From Streptococcus sp. HMSC072G04 (GTDB lineage Bacteria; Bacillota; Bacilli; Lactobacillales; Streptococcaceae), in assembly GCF_001813295.1 (NCBI RefSeq), contig NZ_KV812046.1, forward strand, positions 160,858 through 215,044: DNA of 54,187 bases. Direction: 5' to 3'. The position numbers and the translations under genes were made by a program. How positions within the stretch are numbered: the stretch's first letter is position 1; each line of letters starts with the position of its first letter. Positions 9,177 to 17,744 of this stretch are shown here, one piece after another. Below the pieces are notes generated by a model that worked only from the letters and a program-made list of their open reading frames with translations, ran no database searches and had not been told where the DNA came from.

Positions 9177-11273
9177 TTAATTTTCTTCACGTTTTTTGCT
9201 GGCTACAAATCCTGCTAAAGCTAGTGAGGTCATGCCAAAGAGGCTAAGGACGGTTGAAGCCAATTCTTCTTGACCTGTTTTGGGAAGACCAGTTGCTGGT
9301 GTAGCAGCTACTTCTGCTTGACCACCTGTATGATAGGTAACAGCGACTGATTTGTTTGTTGCCACTTCTTTTGTTTCGCTTGTAGCTGGTTGAGCTGGAG
9401 TTACTGGGCTTTCAGGTTGAGGAGTTGGGGTAGCCGGAGTTACTGGAGCTACAGGATGAACTGGACTTACTGGATCAACTGGCGCTGGTTGTGGAGTTGG
9501 TTGAGGGGTTGGTTGTGGTTCTGGAGTAGGCGTTTCTTCTTCCACTTTTTCCACAAAGGTCTTGTTGCCCAAGATTGAAGCAGACAACTTCTTCCCTGCC
9601 TTATTCACATCTTCGATGTACTGGATAAAGACTTCAGTATCTGGATTAATCGCACCGATCAATTTTGTATCACGGAAGACTGAGAAGCCATCTCCGCCAC
9701 CATACAAGAAGTCGTTGATAATTGCCTTGTAGGTCTTGTTGCGATCAATTTCAGTTCCGTCTGCCTTGTAAGCTTTCACGACCTTATATGGATTTTCTTC
9801 TGTTGCATCAGCTGGTTTTGTATAGGTGTACTTGATCCCTGCCATTTGCAAGAAGTAAAGCTCTTTCTCATCATATTGTTGGTCCAAAGCTTTGTAGATT
9901 TGGTCCCCAGTGATTTCTACTACTTGGAGGATATTTCCAAATGGTTGCACTGCTTGAGCTGCACCCCAAGTGACTGTTCCGTCTGGTTTCACCACGAGAT
10001 CTGCACGGATTCCTCCATTGTTGGTGAAGGCAAAGTCAACATCTGGATAACCTGATTTTTTGGCAATATCTAGTTGCGCTGCTGTGACCAAATCTCCAAC
10101 AGCACTTTCTTTTTGTGCATTCAATTCACGGGTAATATTTTCAGCCTTGTCTGCTGTACCGATTTTTGCTTCTGTTACCTTTTTAACTGTCGCATTGGCA
10201 TCATCGATGATCGCTTGAACCTTGGCATCTTTTGCTTTGCCTTTAGATGGATCTACTGCAATAATTTTAGCAGTTGGAGCTTTGACAAAGTCAGCTGTAT
10301 CCGTATCTAGGACCCCGCGGACATCAGAGTAGGCTTTCCCTTGAGACGTACCTTGAACGATCAAGGTATTTCCAACCATCCCGTTTGTATATTGGTGGTT
10401 GTGACCTGCAAAGACGATATCCACTGAGTTTTCAGGATAGATTTGATTTAATTTTTTGATCATGTCTGCAGCAGGACCTTCTGCTACACCATTCTTACTA
10501 GTGGCAGCAACGTGGGCCAAGACAGCGATAGCATGCACACCTTGGTCATTTAATTCACGCGCATATTTGGCAATCGATTCTGCTTCATCCAAAACACGGT
10601 ATTGTTCATGATTTTTGCGCAAGACAAGATTTGGGAATTCTGTCGTAACAACCCCGATAAATCCGACCTTAACTGTCTTGTCATTGACTGGGATTTCTTT
10701 GATGGTATAAGGTTTCCAGTCAAATGGGATTTTGTTGGTATCCTTGTCGACCAAGTTGGCAATCACGACTTCTTGTTTAGAAGCTTCATGAGGATATTCA
10801 TCGACGATCTTATTGAATTGACCAGGTGTTGGGGCTTCTCCCTTCATGATCCGGTTGAATTCACCAAGTCCTTCGTCAAACTCGTGATTTCCAAGGGTTC
10901 CGTATTCAAAGTTCATTTCATTGAAGACTTTTACAGTTGGTTCATCTTGAAGGAGGGCAGAGTTGGCTGGACTAGCGCCGACCATATCTCCCGCTTGCAC
11001 ACGGATGCTGGCATTAGGCGTTCCGGCATTCTCCGTTTCAAAGTCTTTTTGCGAATCGTTCAAATAGGTTGCCAAAAGTGGGGCTGTTCCTGCGTTTTTC
11101 ACAGTTTCGCCTTCTAAACGAGCTGTCCCTGTTTGTTCCAAGGCACCGTGGAAGTCATTAACGCCCATGAACTGTACGGGCAATTCGTCTGCAAAAACGC
11201 TATTGATCGCAAAAACACTAAGACCCGCAGCGACCGCTAGGATACTGCTTTTCAAGATAATTTTTTTCTTCAT
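9177..11273 (-). CDS. Cell-wall-anchored 5'-nucleotidase
   Basis: 698 aa from ATG 11273, preferred to an ATG 12 bases upstream because GGAG is 6 bases before it. A signal peptide (1-~29) precedes a calcineurin-like metallophosphatase domain with the metal ligands NDFHG (D40, H42), GDMVG and GNHEFD. A 5'-nucleotidase C-terminal domain follows with NNGGIRADL, QPFGN and a GGGDGFS substrate loop. A Pro-rich wall spacer, LPKTG, a membrane helix and KKREEN complete the protein. Family knowledge: it hydrolyses extracellular nucleotides to nucleosides, and streptococcal relatives make adenosine from host ATP/ADP/AMP. It would act on the cell surface. It has its own promoter and terminator, so it is a single-gene unit. 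The last ~190 bases match the end of protease 1. Confidence 0.95.
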   Translation of the reverse strand: MKKKIILKSSILAVAAGLSVFAINSVFADELPVQFMGVNDFHGALEQTGTARLEGETVKNAGTAPLLATYLNDSQKDFETENAGTPNASIRVQAGDMVGASPANSALLQDEPTVKVFNEMNFEYGTLGNHEFDEGLGEFNRIMKGEAPTPGQFNKIVDEYPHEASKQEVVIANLVDKDTNKIPFDWKPYTIKEIPVNDKTVKVGFIGVVTTEFPNLVLRKNHEQYRVLDEAESIAKYARELNDQGVHAIAVLAHVAATSKNGVAEGPAADMIKKLNQIYPENSVDIVFAGHNHQYTNGMVGNTLIVQGTSQGKAYSDVRGVLDTDTADFVKAPTAKIIAVDPSKGKAKDAKVQAIIDDANATVKKVTEAKIGTADKAENITRELNAQKESAVGDLVTAAQLDIAKKSGYPDVDFAFTNNGGIRADLVVKPDGTVTWGAAQAVQPFGNILQVVEITGDQIYKALDQQYDEKELYFLQMAGIKYTYTKPADATEENPYKVVKAYKADGTEIDRNKTYKAIINDFLYGGGDGFSVFRDTKLIGAINPDTEVFIQYIEDVNKAGKKLSASILGNKTFVEKVEEETPTPEPQPTPQPTPQPAPVDPVSPVHPVAPVTPATPTPQPESPVTPAQPATSETKEVATNKSVAVTYHTGGQAEVAATPATGLPKTGQEELASTVLSLFGMTSLALAGFVASKKREEN
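9220..9407 (-). repeat. Sorting-signal cassette, copy B
   Basis: Partner of 3-190, in the same orientation and 9.2 kb apart. It encodes the pre-LPKTG spacer, LPKTG and membrane segment of the nucleotidase. Identity falls off abruptly after the AQPA coding segment into the Pro-rich spacer. Confidence 0.9.
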
Positions 11274-11302
11274 AGAATACTCCATTTTCTAATGTAGAAC
11301 AC

Positions 11303-11319
11303 TTCTCCAAAAAGGAGAA
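11303..11319. other. Inverted repeat in the nucleotidase leader
   Basis: TTCTCC (11303-11308) pairs with GGAGAA (11314-11319) around AAAAA. It lies ~30 bases upstream of the start codon, inside the predicted leader. It could be a small regulatory hairpin; no function is evident. Confidence 0.4.
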
Positions 11320-11354
11320 TGCAGAACAGTTGATTTGCTGCAATCAGCTCTTCC

Positions 11355-11383
11355 ATTTTACTATTTTTTCGGTTTTACTTCAA
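11355..11383 (-). promoter_or_regulatory. Promoter of the 5'-nucleotidase gene
   Basis: On the minus strand, TTGAAG (11378-11383), 17 bases and TAAAAT (11355-11360), about 80 bases before the start codon. Confidence 0.65.
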
Positions 11384-11479
11384 TATTTTCCTAGAAACTC
11401 TTACAATTTTATTAGAAAAACGCTTGATTTCCGAACATCTATTCTCATCCTCTTCCTTTTGTTACTTGCTGTTCATCAC

Positions 11480-11503
11480 AAAAAAAGCCGGATTACTCCG
11501 GCT
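11480..11503 (-). terminator. Rho-independent terminator of xfp
   Basis: AGCCGGA (11486-11492) pairs with TCCGGCT (11497-11503) around TTAC. On the minus strand it is followed by seven T. It begins only 7 bases after the xfp stop codon. Confidence 0.9.
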
Positions 11504-11510
11504 CTTTTTC

Positions 11511-13895
11511 TTATTTATTCACGTTTTCCCATTTCCAGTTTTGAACTTCTGGAATGTCGTCTCCGTTTTCACGGATGTAGTCATGGTGGAAGGCGATTGT
11601 TTCATCCATCTTCGCTGCAAATGCGCTTGCTGCATCTCCAAGAGCTGCATTAGCTGCATCTTGTGCCAAGTGGAAGCGATCCAACTCAGACATCACACGC
11701 ATATCAAATGGTGTTGTGATATCCCCGTTTTCACGGTAACCATGCACACGAAGGTTATGGTTGTGACGGTTGAAGAAGATATCACGGATCATGCCTTCGT
11801 AACCATGGAAGGCAAAGATGACTGGTTTATCAGTTGTGAAGACTTTGTCAAATTCTTCATCTGAAAGTCCACGCGCATCAACGGATGGGTGACGCAATTT
11901 CAAGATATCTACCACATTGACAAAGCGGATCTTCAATTCTGGGAAGGCTTTGTGCAAGATTGTAATAGCAGCAAGAGCTTCTAGGTTTGGCTCAGTACCC
12001 GCGGCTGCAATAACAAGATCTGGCTCTTCATCGGCTGAAACTGTTGAAGCCCAATCGATCACCTTGTATCCTTCACGAACCAATTCTTCTGCTTCAGCTG
12101 CTGAGTAGAATTGTGGACGTGGGTGTTTTGAAGAAACGATCAAGTTGATCACATCTTCTCCCTTGAAGGCTTCATCCATTACCGCAAGCAAGCTATTGGT
12201 ATCTGCTGGCAAGTACTCACGGATATATTCAGGAGTTTTCTCAGCCAAGTGAGTCAAGATACCTGGATCTTGGTGAGTGTAGCCATTGTGGTCTTGTTGG
12301 AAAACTGTTGAAGTCGCAATCAAGTTCAAGGCAGGGTAGTTTTTACGCCATGTCGTATGTGTCTTAGATTTACGCAACCATTTGAAGTGTTGAGTAATCA
12401 TAGAGTCTACAACACGAAGGAAGGATTCGTAAGAAGCGAAGAATCCATGACGACCTGTCAAGACATATCCTTCGAGCATACCTTCTGCTTGGTGCTCTGA
12501 CAATTGAGAGTCAATGACACGACCAGCAGGGCTCAAAGCTTCATCGTAGTCTGGTTTCGTACGTCCTAACCATTGACGGCTTGTCCGAGTGAAGACTTCT
12601 TGGAGACGGTTTGATTTGGTTTCATCTGGTCCGAAGATACGGAAGTTATGTGGGTTCGCATCCACAAGATCTGCTGCATACTTACCAAACTCAATCATAT
12701 CTTGCGCCATGATGGCACCTGGTGTTTCAATCTTGAAGGCATGTTTCTTCCAATCAGCAGTGTCCATTGGTTTAATGACACCTGCGTTTGTGATTGGGTT
12801 CATAGCCATACGACGGTCACCTTTTGGTGCAATTTCAGCAATCTCAGGAAGTAATTTACCAGTTTCGTCGAACAATTCAGCTGGACGGTAAGATTCCAAC
12901 CATGAAAGAAGGGCATCTACATGCTCCATGTGGTGAGCATCTACTGGGATTGGAACTTGGTGCGCACGGAATCCACCCTCGATTGGTGTACCTTCCCAAG
13001 CTTTTGGTCCAGTCCAACCTTTAGGAATACGAGCAATCAAGACAGGATATACTGGTTGAGTTGCTTCTTCTGCAGAACCTTTACGAGCTTCTGCTTGGAC
13101 TTTCTTGATTTCTTCAATCGCTTCGTCCAATTTTTCTGCAAACAAAGCATGAGCTGCTTCGTGGTCGTCAGAAATAGCTGTTACGTCTGCAAAGATTGGT
13201 TTCCATCCAAGACCTTCAAAGAAGAGGGCCAATTCTTCGTCTGTTTTGCGTTCGAAGATTGTTGGGTTGTGGATTTTCCCACCGTTGAGGTAGAAGATTG
13301 GAAGAACAGCACCATCGTTAACTGGGTTCAAGAAGGTATTTGACAACCAACCAGCCATCAATGGACCTGTTTCTCCTTCACCGTCACCGATAACTGTAGC
13401 AGCAATCACATCTGGATTATCCAATACAGCACCTGCAGCGTGAGAAAGGGCATAACCAAGTTCTCCACCTTCGTGGATAGATCCTGGTGTTTCAGGCGCT
13501 GCGTGAGAAGCAATTCCTCCTGGGAATGAGAAGATCTTACACAAGTGTTTGAAACCTTCTTCATTTTGTGGGATATTTGGATTCAATTCAGTATAAGAAC
13601 CATCTAAGTAAGAGTTCGATACCATTACTTGTCCACCGTGACCTGGTCCTTCAATGTAGAACATATCCAAGTCATATTTGTTGATGGCACGGTTCAAGTG
13701 AGCATAGATAAAGTTTTGCCCTGGTACAGTTCCCCAGTGTCCGATTGGGTGAGCCTTCAAGTCATTTTCAACGACTTCGCGCTTCAACAATGGGTTATCT
13801 TTCAAGTACATTTGAGCAGCTGAAATGTAGTTGGCTGCACGCCACCAAGCGTCTACTTTATCCAAGTAAGCTTTGCTGTTATAATCGACAGTCAT
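11511..13895 (-). CDS. xfp: Xylulose-5-phosphate/fructose-6-phosphate phosphoketolase
   Basis: 794 aa, the normal length. It is a thiamine-diphosphate enzyme that splits xylulose-5-P (and in many members fructose-6-P) with phosphate into acetyl-phosphate and glyceraldehyde-3-P or erythrose-4-P. It supports heterofermentative carbon flow and ATP via acetate kinase. Visible signatures are [14 protein letters not shown] near residue 50, the conserved [16 protein letters not shown], and the ThDP-binding GDGEGETGP near 170. The start ATG 13895 follows GAGGAGACAAG. It is cytosolic and monocistronic, with terminators on both sides. The ~115-nt leader contains a hairpin with a U-run (see 13958-13985), so expression may be set by attenuation. 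Whether it uses both substrates cannot be told here. Confidence 0.97.
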   Translation of the reverse strand: MTVDYNSKAYLDKVDAWWRAANYISAAQMYLKDNPLLKREVVENDLKAHPIGHWGTVPGQNFIYAHLNRAINKYDLDMFYIEGPGHGGQVMVSNSYLDGSYTELNPNIPQNEEGFKHLCKIFSFPGGIASHAAPETPGSIHEGGELGYALSHAAGAVLDNPDVIAATVIGDGEGETGPLMAGWLSNTFLNPVNDGAVLPIFYLNGGKIHNPTIFERKTDEELALFFEGLGWKPIFADVTAISDDHEAAHALFAEKLDEAIEEIKKVQAEARKGSAEEATQPVYPVLIARIPKGWTGPKAWEGTPIEGGFRAHQVPIPVDAHHMEHVDALLSWLESYRPAELFDETGKLLPEIAEIAPKGDRRMAMNPITNAGVIKPMDTADWKKHAFKIETPGAIMAQDMIEFGKYAADLVDANPHNFRIFGPDETKSNRLQEVFTRTSRQWLGRTKPDYDEALSPAGRVIDSQLSEHQAEGMLEGYVLTGRHGFFASYESFLRVVDSMITQHFKWLRKSKTHTTWRKNYPALNLIATSTVFQQDHNGYTHQDPGILTHLAEKTPEYIREYLPADTNSLLAVMDEAFKGEDVINLIVSSKHPRPQFYSAAEAEELVREGYKVIDWASTVSADEEPDLVIAAAGTEPNLEALAAITILHKAFPELKIRFVNVVDILKLRHPSVDARGLSDEEFDKVFTTDKPVIFAFHGYEGMIRDIFFNRHNHNLRVHGYRENGDITTPFDMRVMSELDRFHLAQDAANAALGDAASAFAAKMDETIAFHHDYIRENGDDIPEVQNWKWENVNK

Positions 13896-13917
13896 CTTGT
13901 CTCCTCACAATTTCTAG

Positions 13918-13939
13918 ACAGGTCTGTTGAACAACCTGT
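13918..13939 (-). other. xfp leader hairpin 3
   Basis: ACAGGT (13918-13923) pairs with ACCTGT (13934-13939). It lies between the putative attenuator and the xfp Shine-Dalgarno. Confidence 0.4.
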
Positions 13940-13957
13940 TCGTTTGATCAATAGTTT

Positions 13958-13985
13958 AAAAAATCTGTTTTCACGACAAACAGAT
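13958..13985 (-). terminator. Putative transcription attenuator in the xfp leader
   Basis: On the minus strand, ATCTGTTT (13985-13978) pairs with AAACAGAT (13970-13963) around a 7-nt loop and runs straight into six T. This is a short intrinsic-terminator shape inside the leader, ~60 bases before the xfp start. The stem is AU-rich, so efficiency would be low to moderate. Confidence 0.5.
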
Positions 13986-13986
13986 G

Positions 13987-14009
13987 ATATTGAAGAAAAT
14001 ATTCAATAT
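13987..14009 (-). other. xfp leader hairpin 1
   Basis: ATATTGAA (13987-13994) pairs with TTCAATAT (14002-14009). It sits at the predicted 5' end of the transcript, one base ahead of the attenuator stem. Confidence 0.45.
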
Positions 14010-14016
14010 TACTTCT

Positions 14017-14045
14017 ATTCTATCAAGAATTTCCCTTTTTGTACA
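14017..14045 (-). promoter_or_regulatory. Predicted xfp promoter
   Basis: On the minus strand, TGTACA (14040-14045), 17 bases, then an extended -10, TGATAGAAT (hexamer 14017-14022). The -35 is weak (4/6). Confidence 0.5.
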
Positions 14046-14128
14046 TCAGAAAGTAAGAAAAATATTCTTTGAACGTCAAATTTTAATTTCCCACTAAAGT
14101 GGTTCCATTCCCTACAGGGATAGGTTTT

Positions 14129-14167
14129 AAAAAAAGACTTTGCTGATTTTTGCAAACGAGCAAAGTC
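14129..14167 (-). terminator. Rho-independent terminator of hutI
   Basis: GACTTTGC (14136-14143) pairs with GCAAAGTC (14160-14167). On the minus strand it is followed by seven T. It starts 20 bases past the hutI stop. Confidence 0.85.
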
Positions 14168-14186
14168 CCAAATGAAATGGAGGAGG

Positions 14187-15434
14187 TTAAATGACTTTTT
14201 GACCTTTCTTGTAGACATCTGTCACGAGATTTGTCGCAAAGAAATAGAAGAGATAATCTAAATTTGGTGCATCGTAAATCGTGATGTCGGCCTGTTTGCC
14301 AACATCGAAAGAGCCGATTGTTTTAGCACGATCAACTGAATAGGCCGCATTGATGGTCACCGCATTGAGAATTTCTACTGGAGTTAGGCGCATCATGAAG
14401 CAACCCAGATGCATGGCAAACTGAAGATTGGCTGTTGGACAAGACCCTGGGTTGCTGTCCGTTGTTAGGGTAATGGCCATCCCAGCGTCCAACATCTTAC
14501 GAGCCGGTGCATAGGTATCTTCCATGAGGCTGAAGGTTGTAGCTGGCAATAGATTTCCAATCACTTTTGCTGCAGCTAGTTTTTGAATGCCTTCATCCGT
14601 AATCACCATCAAGTGTTCTGCGCTGGTAGATTTCAATTCAGCCGCCACATCAACACCACCAATGGATTCGATCTCATCGGCATGAATCCGCAGTTTGAAT
14701 CCCATCTCCTTAGCTTTAGAAAGAAGATAGCGAGATTCATCTGCTGTAAAGACACCTTTTTCACAGAAGATATCACAGAACTCAGCTAGTTTTTCTTCCT
14801 TCACTTTTGGAAGCATTTGCTCCACAATGAGATCTAAATATTCTTGGGAACGGCCCTTGTACTCTGTTGGGATCGCATGGGCTGCCATAAAGGTTGATAC
14901 CAGATCAATTTCATGGTCACGGTCCAAGGCAGCTACTACATCTAGTTGGCGTTTTTCCGTTTCCCAATCCAAACCATAGCCACTCTTGGCTTCGACAGTA
15001 GTCACCCCATGACGCAACATGTAATCCAACAGTCGTTTGGACTTGTCATAGAGATTGTCAAAAGAAGCTTCCCGTGTCGCCCGAACCGTGCTCAGAATTC
15101 CACCGCCTTGGGCGAGGATGTCTAAGTAAGAAACACCCGCTAATTTTTTCGCAAATTCATGTTCACGACTACCTCCATAGACCAAGTGGGTATGGCAGTC
15201 AATCAGGCCAGGAGTCGCAACTTTTCCTTCACAGGATTTCACTTCCGTATGGTCATCGATCAGTTCTGGGTCTGGTTGACCTGTCCCAACTGCAAGAATC
15301 TTTCCATCTTTAATGGCAATATAAGCATCGGAAAGGATTTGCGCTTCTGCCATCTCTTTTCCATAGAGAGGATGGCCTAGATCATTCGGACAAAACAATT
15401 GGTTAAAGTGGGTTAATAGGATATCAGCAGACAT
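14187..15434 (-). CDS. hutI: Imidazolonepropionase
   Basis: 415 aa from ATG 15434. The ATG 9 bases upstream abuts the Shine-Dalgarno AAAGGA directly, so the second Met is the better start. It is an amidohydrolase-superfamily enzyme that hydrolyses 4-imidazolone-5-propanoate to N-formimino-L-glutamate, step 3 of histidine degradation. Visible features are the metal-binding [10 protein letters not shown] after the N-terminal beta cap, central KSGYGL and AHAIP, RIHADE, and the C-terminal metal-site [11 protein letters not shown]. Length and motifs are normal. It is transcribed divergently from hutU and has its own promoter and terminator. The shared control region carries the 17-bp repeat motif described below, so it is probably co-regulated with the rest of the pathway. 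Confidence 0.97.
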   Translation of the reverse strand: MSADILLTHFNQLFCPNDLGHPLYGKEMAEAQILSDAYIAIKDGKILAVGTGQPDPELIDDHTEVKSCEGKVATPGLIDCHTHLVYGGSREHEFAKKLAGVSYLDILAQGGGILSTVRATREASFDNLYDKSKRLLDYMLRHGVTTVEAKSGYGLDWETEKRQLDVVAALDRDHEIDLVSTFMAAHAIPTEYKGRSQEYLDLIVEQMLPKVKEEKLAEFCDIFCEKGVFTADESRYLLSKAKEMGFKLRIHADEIESIGGVDVAAELKSTSAEHLMVITDEGIQKLAAAKVIGNLLPATTFSLMEDTYAPARKMLDAGMAITLTTDSNPGSCPTANLQFAMHLGCFMMRLTPVEILNAVTINAAYSVDRAKTIGSFDVGKQADITIYDAPNLDYLFYFFATNLVTDVYKKGQKVI

Positions 15435-15467
15435 ATGAAACATTCCTTTCTATTTCCATTGTTATTC

Positions 15468-15496
15468 ATTTTACAATTCTACAGGAAAAGCGTCAA
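15468..15496 (-). promoter_or_regulatory. hutI promoter
   Basis: On the minus strand, TTGACG (15491-15496), 17 bases and TAAAAT (15468-15473). The -35 hexamer is the second half of the 17-bp repeat motif at 15491-15507. Confidence 0.8.
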
Positions 15497-15507
15497 AAAA
15501 AAGTCAA
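15491..15507 (-). promoter_or_regulatory. Candidate SARP operator, hutI side
   Basis: The minus strand reads TTGACTTTTTTTTGACG: two TTGAC units with an 11-base period. It matches the hutU-side motif at 15 of 17 positions, on the opposite strand. The downstream unit is the hutI -35. Confidence 0.5.
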
Positions 15508-15556
15508 AAAGTTTTTCCCTCATTTTTTTTTGCTTTATTAAAAATTATATTTTTTT

Positions 15557-15588
15557 TTGACTCTTTATTGACGTTTCTTCGATACAAT
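15557..15588 (+). promoter_or_regulatory. hutU operon promoter with candidate SARP operator
   Basis: TTGACTCTTTATTGACG (15557-15573) holds two heptamers, TTGACTC and TTGACGT, 4 bases apart (11-bp period). The second heptamer ends 8 bases before the -10 TACAAT (15583-15588). There is no good -35 at 17 bp from this -10, as expected for an activator-dependent promoter. This is the geometry known for Streptomyces antibiotic regulatory proteins. No other promoter of comparable quality precedes the eight plus-strand hut genes. Confidence 0.55.
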
Positions 15589-15633
15589 AAAGAAAATATA
15601 AATTCACAGTCCAACTATAAGGAGGGTTCTGCT

Positions 15634-17664
15634 ATGTCATTTATAGACGAGAAAGAAATTGCAGCTGCTATGTCTGTCAAACTTGACTTTGATGTCCTAC
15701 CTGAAAAGGCGACTTTTCAAGAAGGTATCCGTCGTGCACCTGATAGAGGCTTCCGCTTAACGCAAGCTCAGACTGAAATTGCCCTTAAAAATGCTTTGCG
15801 TTACATTCCTAAAAAATTCCACCAAGAGTTGATTCCAGAATTTCTGGAAGAACTGAGAACTCGCGGTCGGATCTATGGCTATCGCTTCCGTCCAAAAGAT
15901 CGCATCTACGGAAAACCAATCGATGAGTACAAAGGAAAATGCACAGCTGCTAAGGCTATGCAGGTCATGATCGACAACAACTTGAGCTTTGAAATTGCTC
16001 TTTATCCATATGAATTGGTCACTTATGGGGAAACAGGATCTGTCTGTGCCAACTGGATGCAATACAACTTGATCAAGAAATACTTGGAAGTCATGACAGA
16101 AGACCAAACCTTGGTGGTTGAATCGGGTCACCCTCTGGGTCTCTTCAAATCGAAACCAGAAGCTCCTCGTGTCGTCATTACCAACGGTCTCTTGATCGGT
16201 GAGTATGACAACATGCGCGACTGGGAAATTGCTGAAGAAATGGGTGTTACCAACTACGGTCAGATGACGGCTGGTGGTTGGATGTACATTGGCCCTCAAG
16301 GGATCGTTCACGGTACTTTCAACACCCTTCTCAATGCCGGTCGTCTAAAACTCGGTGTGCCTGATGATGGCGACTTGACCGGTAAACTCTTTATTTCATC
16401 TGGTCTCGGTGGAATGAGCGGAGCTCAAGGGAAAGCAGCTGAAATCGCAAAAGCGGTGGCCATCGTCGCTGAAGTGGACCGCTCTCGGATCGAAACTCGT
16501 CACTCTCAAGGCTGGATTAGCCAAGTGACAGACAGTGCCGAAGAAGCTGTGAAATTAGCTCAAGCAGCACTGGAAGCTGGTGAATCAACTTCGATTGCCT
16601 ACCATGGTAATATCGTAGACTTGCTCGAATATGTCAACGAACACCAAGTCCATGTTCATCTCTTATCTGACCAAACCTCTTGCCACAACGTCTATGATGG
16701 TGGCTATTGCCCAGTTGGGATCAGCTTTGAAGAACGGACACGTTTGTTGGCAGAAGACAAAGAAACCTTCCATCGCCTGGTCGATGAAACCTTGGCTCGT
16801 CACTTTGCAGTGATCAAAGCCTTGACAGCTAAAGGTACTTACTTCTTCGACTACGGTAATGCCTTCATGAAATCTGTTTACGACTCAGGCATCAAGGAAA
16901 TTTCTAAGAATGGCTTGGATGACAAAGACGGCTTCATTTGGCCATCTTATGTAGAAGATATCATGGGACCTATGCTCTTTGACTATGGTTATGGTCCATT
17001 CCGTTGGGTCTGCCTCAGCGGTAAACACGAAGACTTGATTGCAACTGACCACGCAGCCATGGAAGCGATCGATCCAACCCGTCGCTACCAAGACCGCGAC
17101 AACTACAACTGGATTCGCGATGCGGAAAAGAACCAACTGGTGGTTGGTACACAAGCACGTATCCTCTATCAAGATTGTATGGGCCGTGTCAACATTGCTT
17201 TGAAATTCAATGAACTCATTCGCCAAGGCAAGATCGGACCGGTCATGATCGGACGCGACCACCACGACGTATCTGGTACAGATGCTCCATTCCGTGAAAC
17301 ATCAAACATCAAAGATGGTTCGAACGTCACTTGTGACATGGCGGTTCAATGTTACGCTGGTAACGCTGCTCGCGGTATGAGTCTCGTCGCTCTCCACAAC
17401 GGTGGTGGTACTGGTATCGGTAAAGCTATCAACGGTGGATTTGGTCTCGTCCTAGACGGTAGCCACCGGATCGATGAAATCATCAAGTCTGCCATTGCCT
17501 GGGACACTATGGGTGGGGTTGCTCGTCGGAACTGGGCACGGAATAACCATGCCATTGAAACAGCGATCGAGTACAACCGTCTCCATGCAGGAACAGACCA
17601 CATCACCATTCCGTATCTGGCAGATGAAGATTTGGTCAAAGAAGCCGTTCAAAAATTGTTTTAA
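15634..17664 (+). CDS. hutU: Urocanate hydratase
   Basis: 676 aa from ATG 15634, supported by AAGGAGGG 9 bases upstream. An upstream in-frame ATG at 15568 overlaps the promoter and is rejected. The enzyme adds water to urocanate to give imidazolonepropionate, step 2 of histidine degradation, with tightly bound NAD+. Visible features are GYRFRPKDRIYGKP, YGQMTAGGWMYIGPQGI (~208-224), the Rossmann motif GLGGMSGAQ (257-265), DQTSCHNVYDGGYCPVG, and a C-terminal NAD-contacting block rich in conserved Gly (GGGTGIGKAINGG). It is longer than the ~557-aa Pseudomonas/Bacillus form and fits the ~675-aa type known in streptococci. First gene of the plus-strand operon. A strong GC hairpin follows it before ftcD. 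Confidence 0.97.
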   Translation: MSFIDEKEIAAAMSVKLDFDVLPEKATFQEGIRRAPDRGFRLTQAQTEIALKNALRYIPKKFHQELIPEFLEELRTRGRIYGYRFRPKDRIYGKPIDEYKGKCTAAKAMQVMIDNNLSFEIALYPYELVTYGETGSVCANWMQYNLIKKYLEVMTEDQTLVVESGHPLGLFKSKPEAPRVVITNGLLIGEYDNMRDWEIAEEMGVTNYGQMTAGGWMYIGPQGIVHGTFNTLLNAGRLKLGVPDDGDLTGKLFISSGLGGMSGAQGKAAEIAKAVAIVAEVDRSRIETRHSQGWISQVTDSAEEAVKLAQAALEAGESTSIAYHGNIVDLLEYVNEHQVHVHLLSDQTSCHNVYDGGYCPVGISFEERTRLLAEDKETFHRLVDETLARHFAVIKALTAKGTYFFDYGNAFMKSVYDSGIKEISKNGLDDKDGFIWPSYVEDIMGPMLFDYGYGPFRWVCLSGKHEDLIATDHAAMEAIDPTRRYQDRDNYNWIRDAEKNQLVVGTQARILYQDCMGRVNIALKFNELIRQGKIGPVMIGRDHHDVSGTDAPFRETSNIKDGSNVTCDMAVQCYAGNAARGMSLVALHNGGGTGIGKAINGGFGLVLDGSHRIDEIIKSAIAWDTMGGVARRNWARNNHAIETAIEYNRLHAGTDHITIPYLADEDLVKEAVQKLF

Positions 17665-17682
17665 CATCAAAAAATAAAAACT

Positions 17683-17724
17683 GAGAAAGGGGAGGAAAAT
17701 ACAAAGACTCCTCCCCAACTTCTC
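17683..17724 (+). other. Intercistronic hairpin hutU-ftcD
   Basis: GGGGAGGA (17689-17696) pairs with TCCTCCCC (17709-17716). An outer GAGAA/TTCTC helix (17683-17687/17720-17724) extends it. No U-run follows, so RNA processing or stability is more likely than termination. Confidence 0.6.
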
Positions 17725-17744
17725 CTATAAAAAGAGGTAATCAT

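Noticed and set aside
14015-14218. Small minus-strand frame between hutI and xfp
   Set aside because: It runs through the hutI terminator and the xfp promoter, has no ribosome site of note and no recognisable content.
15568-15633. Upstream ATG start for hutU
   Set aside because: It lies within the promoter/operator; ATG 15634 has AAGGAGGG.
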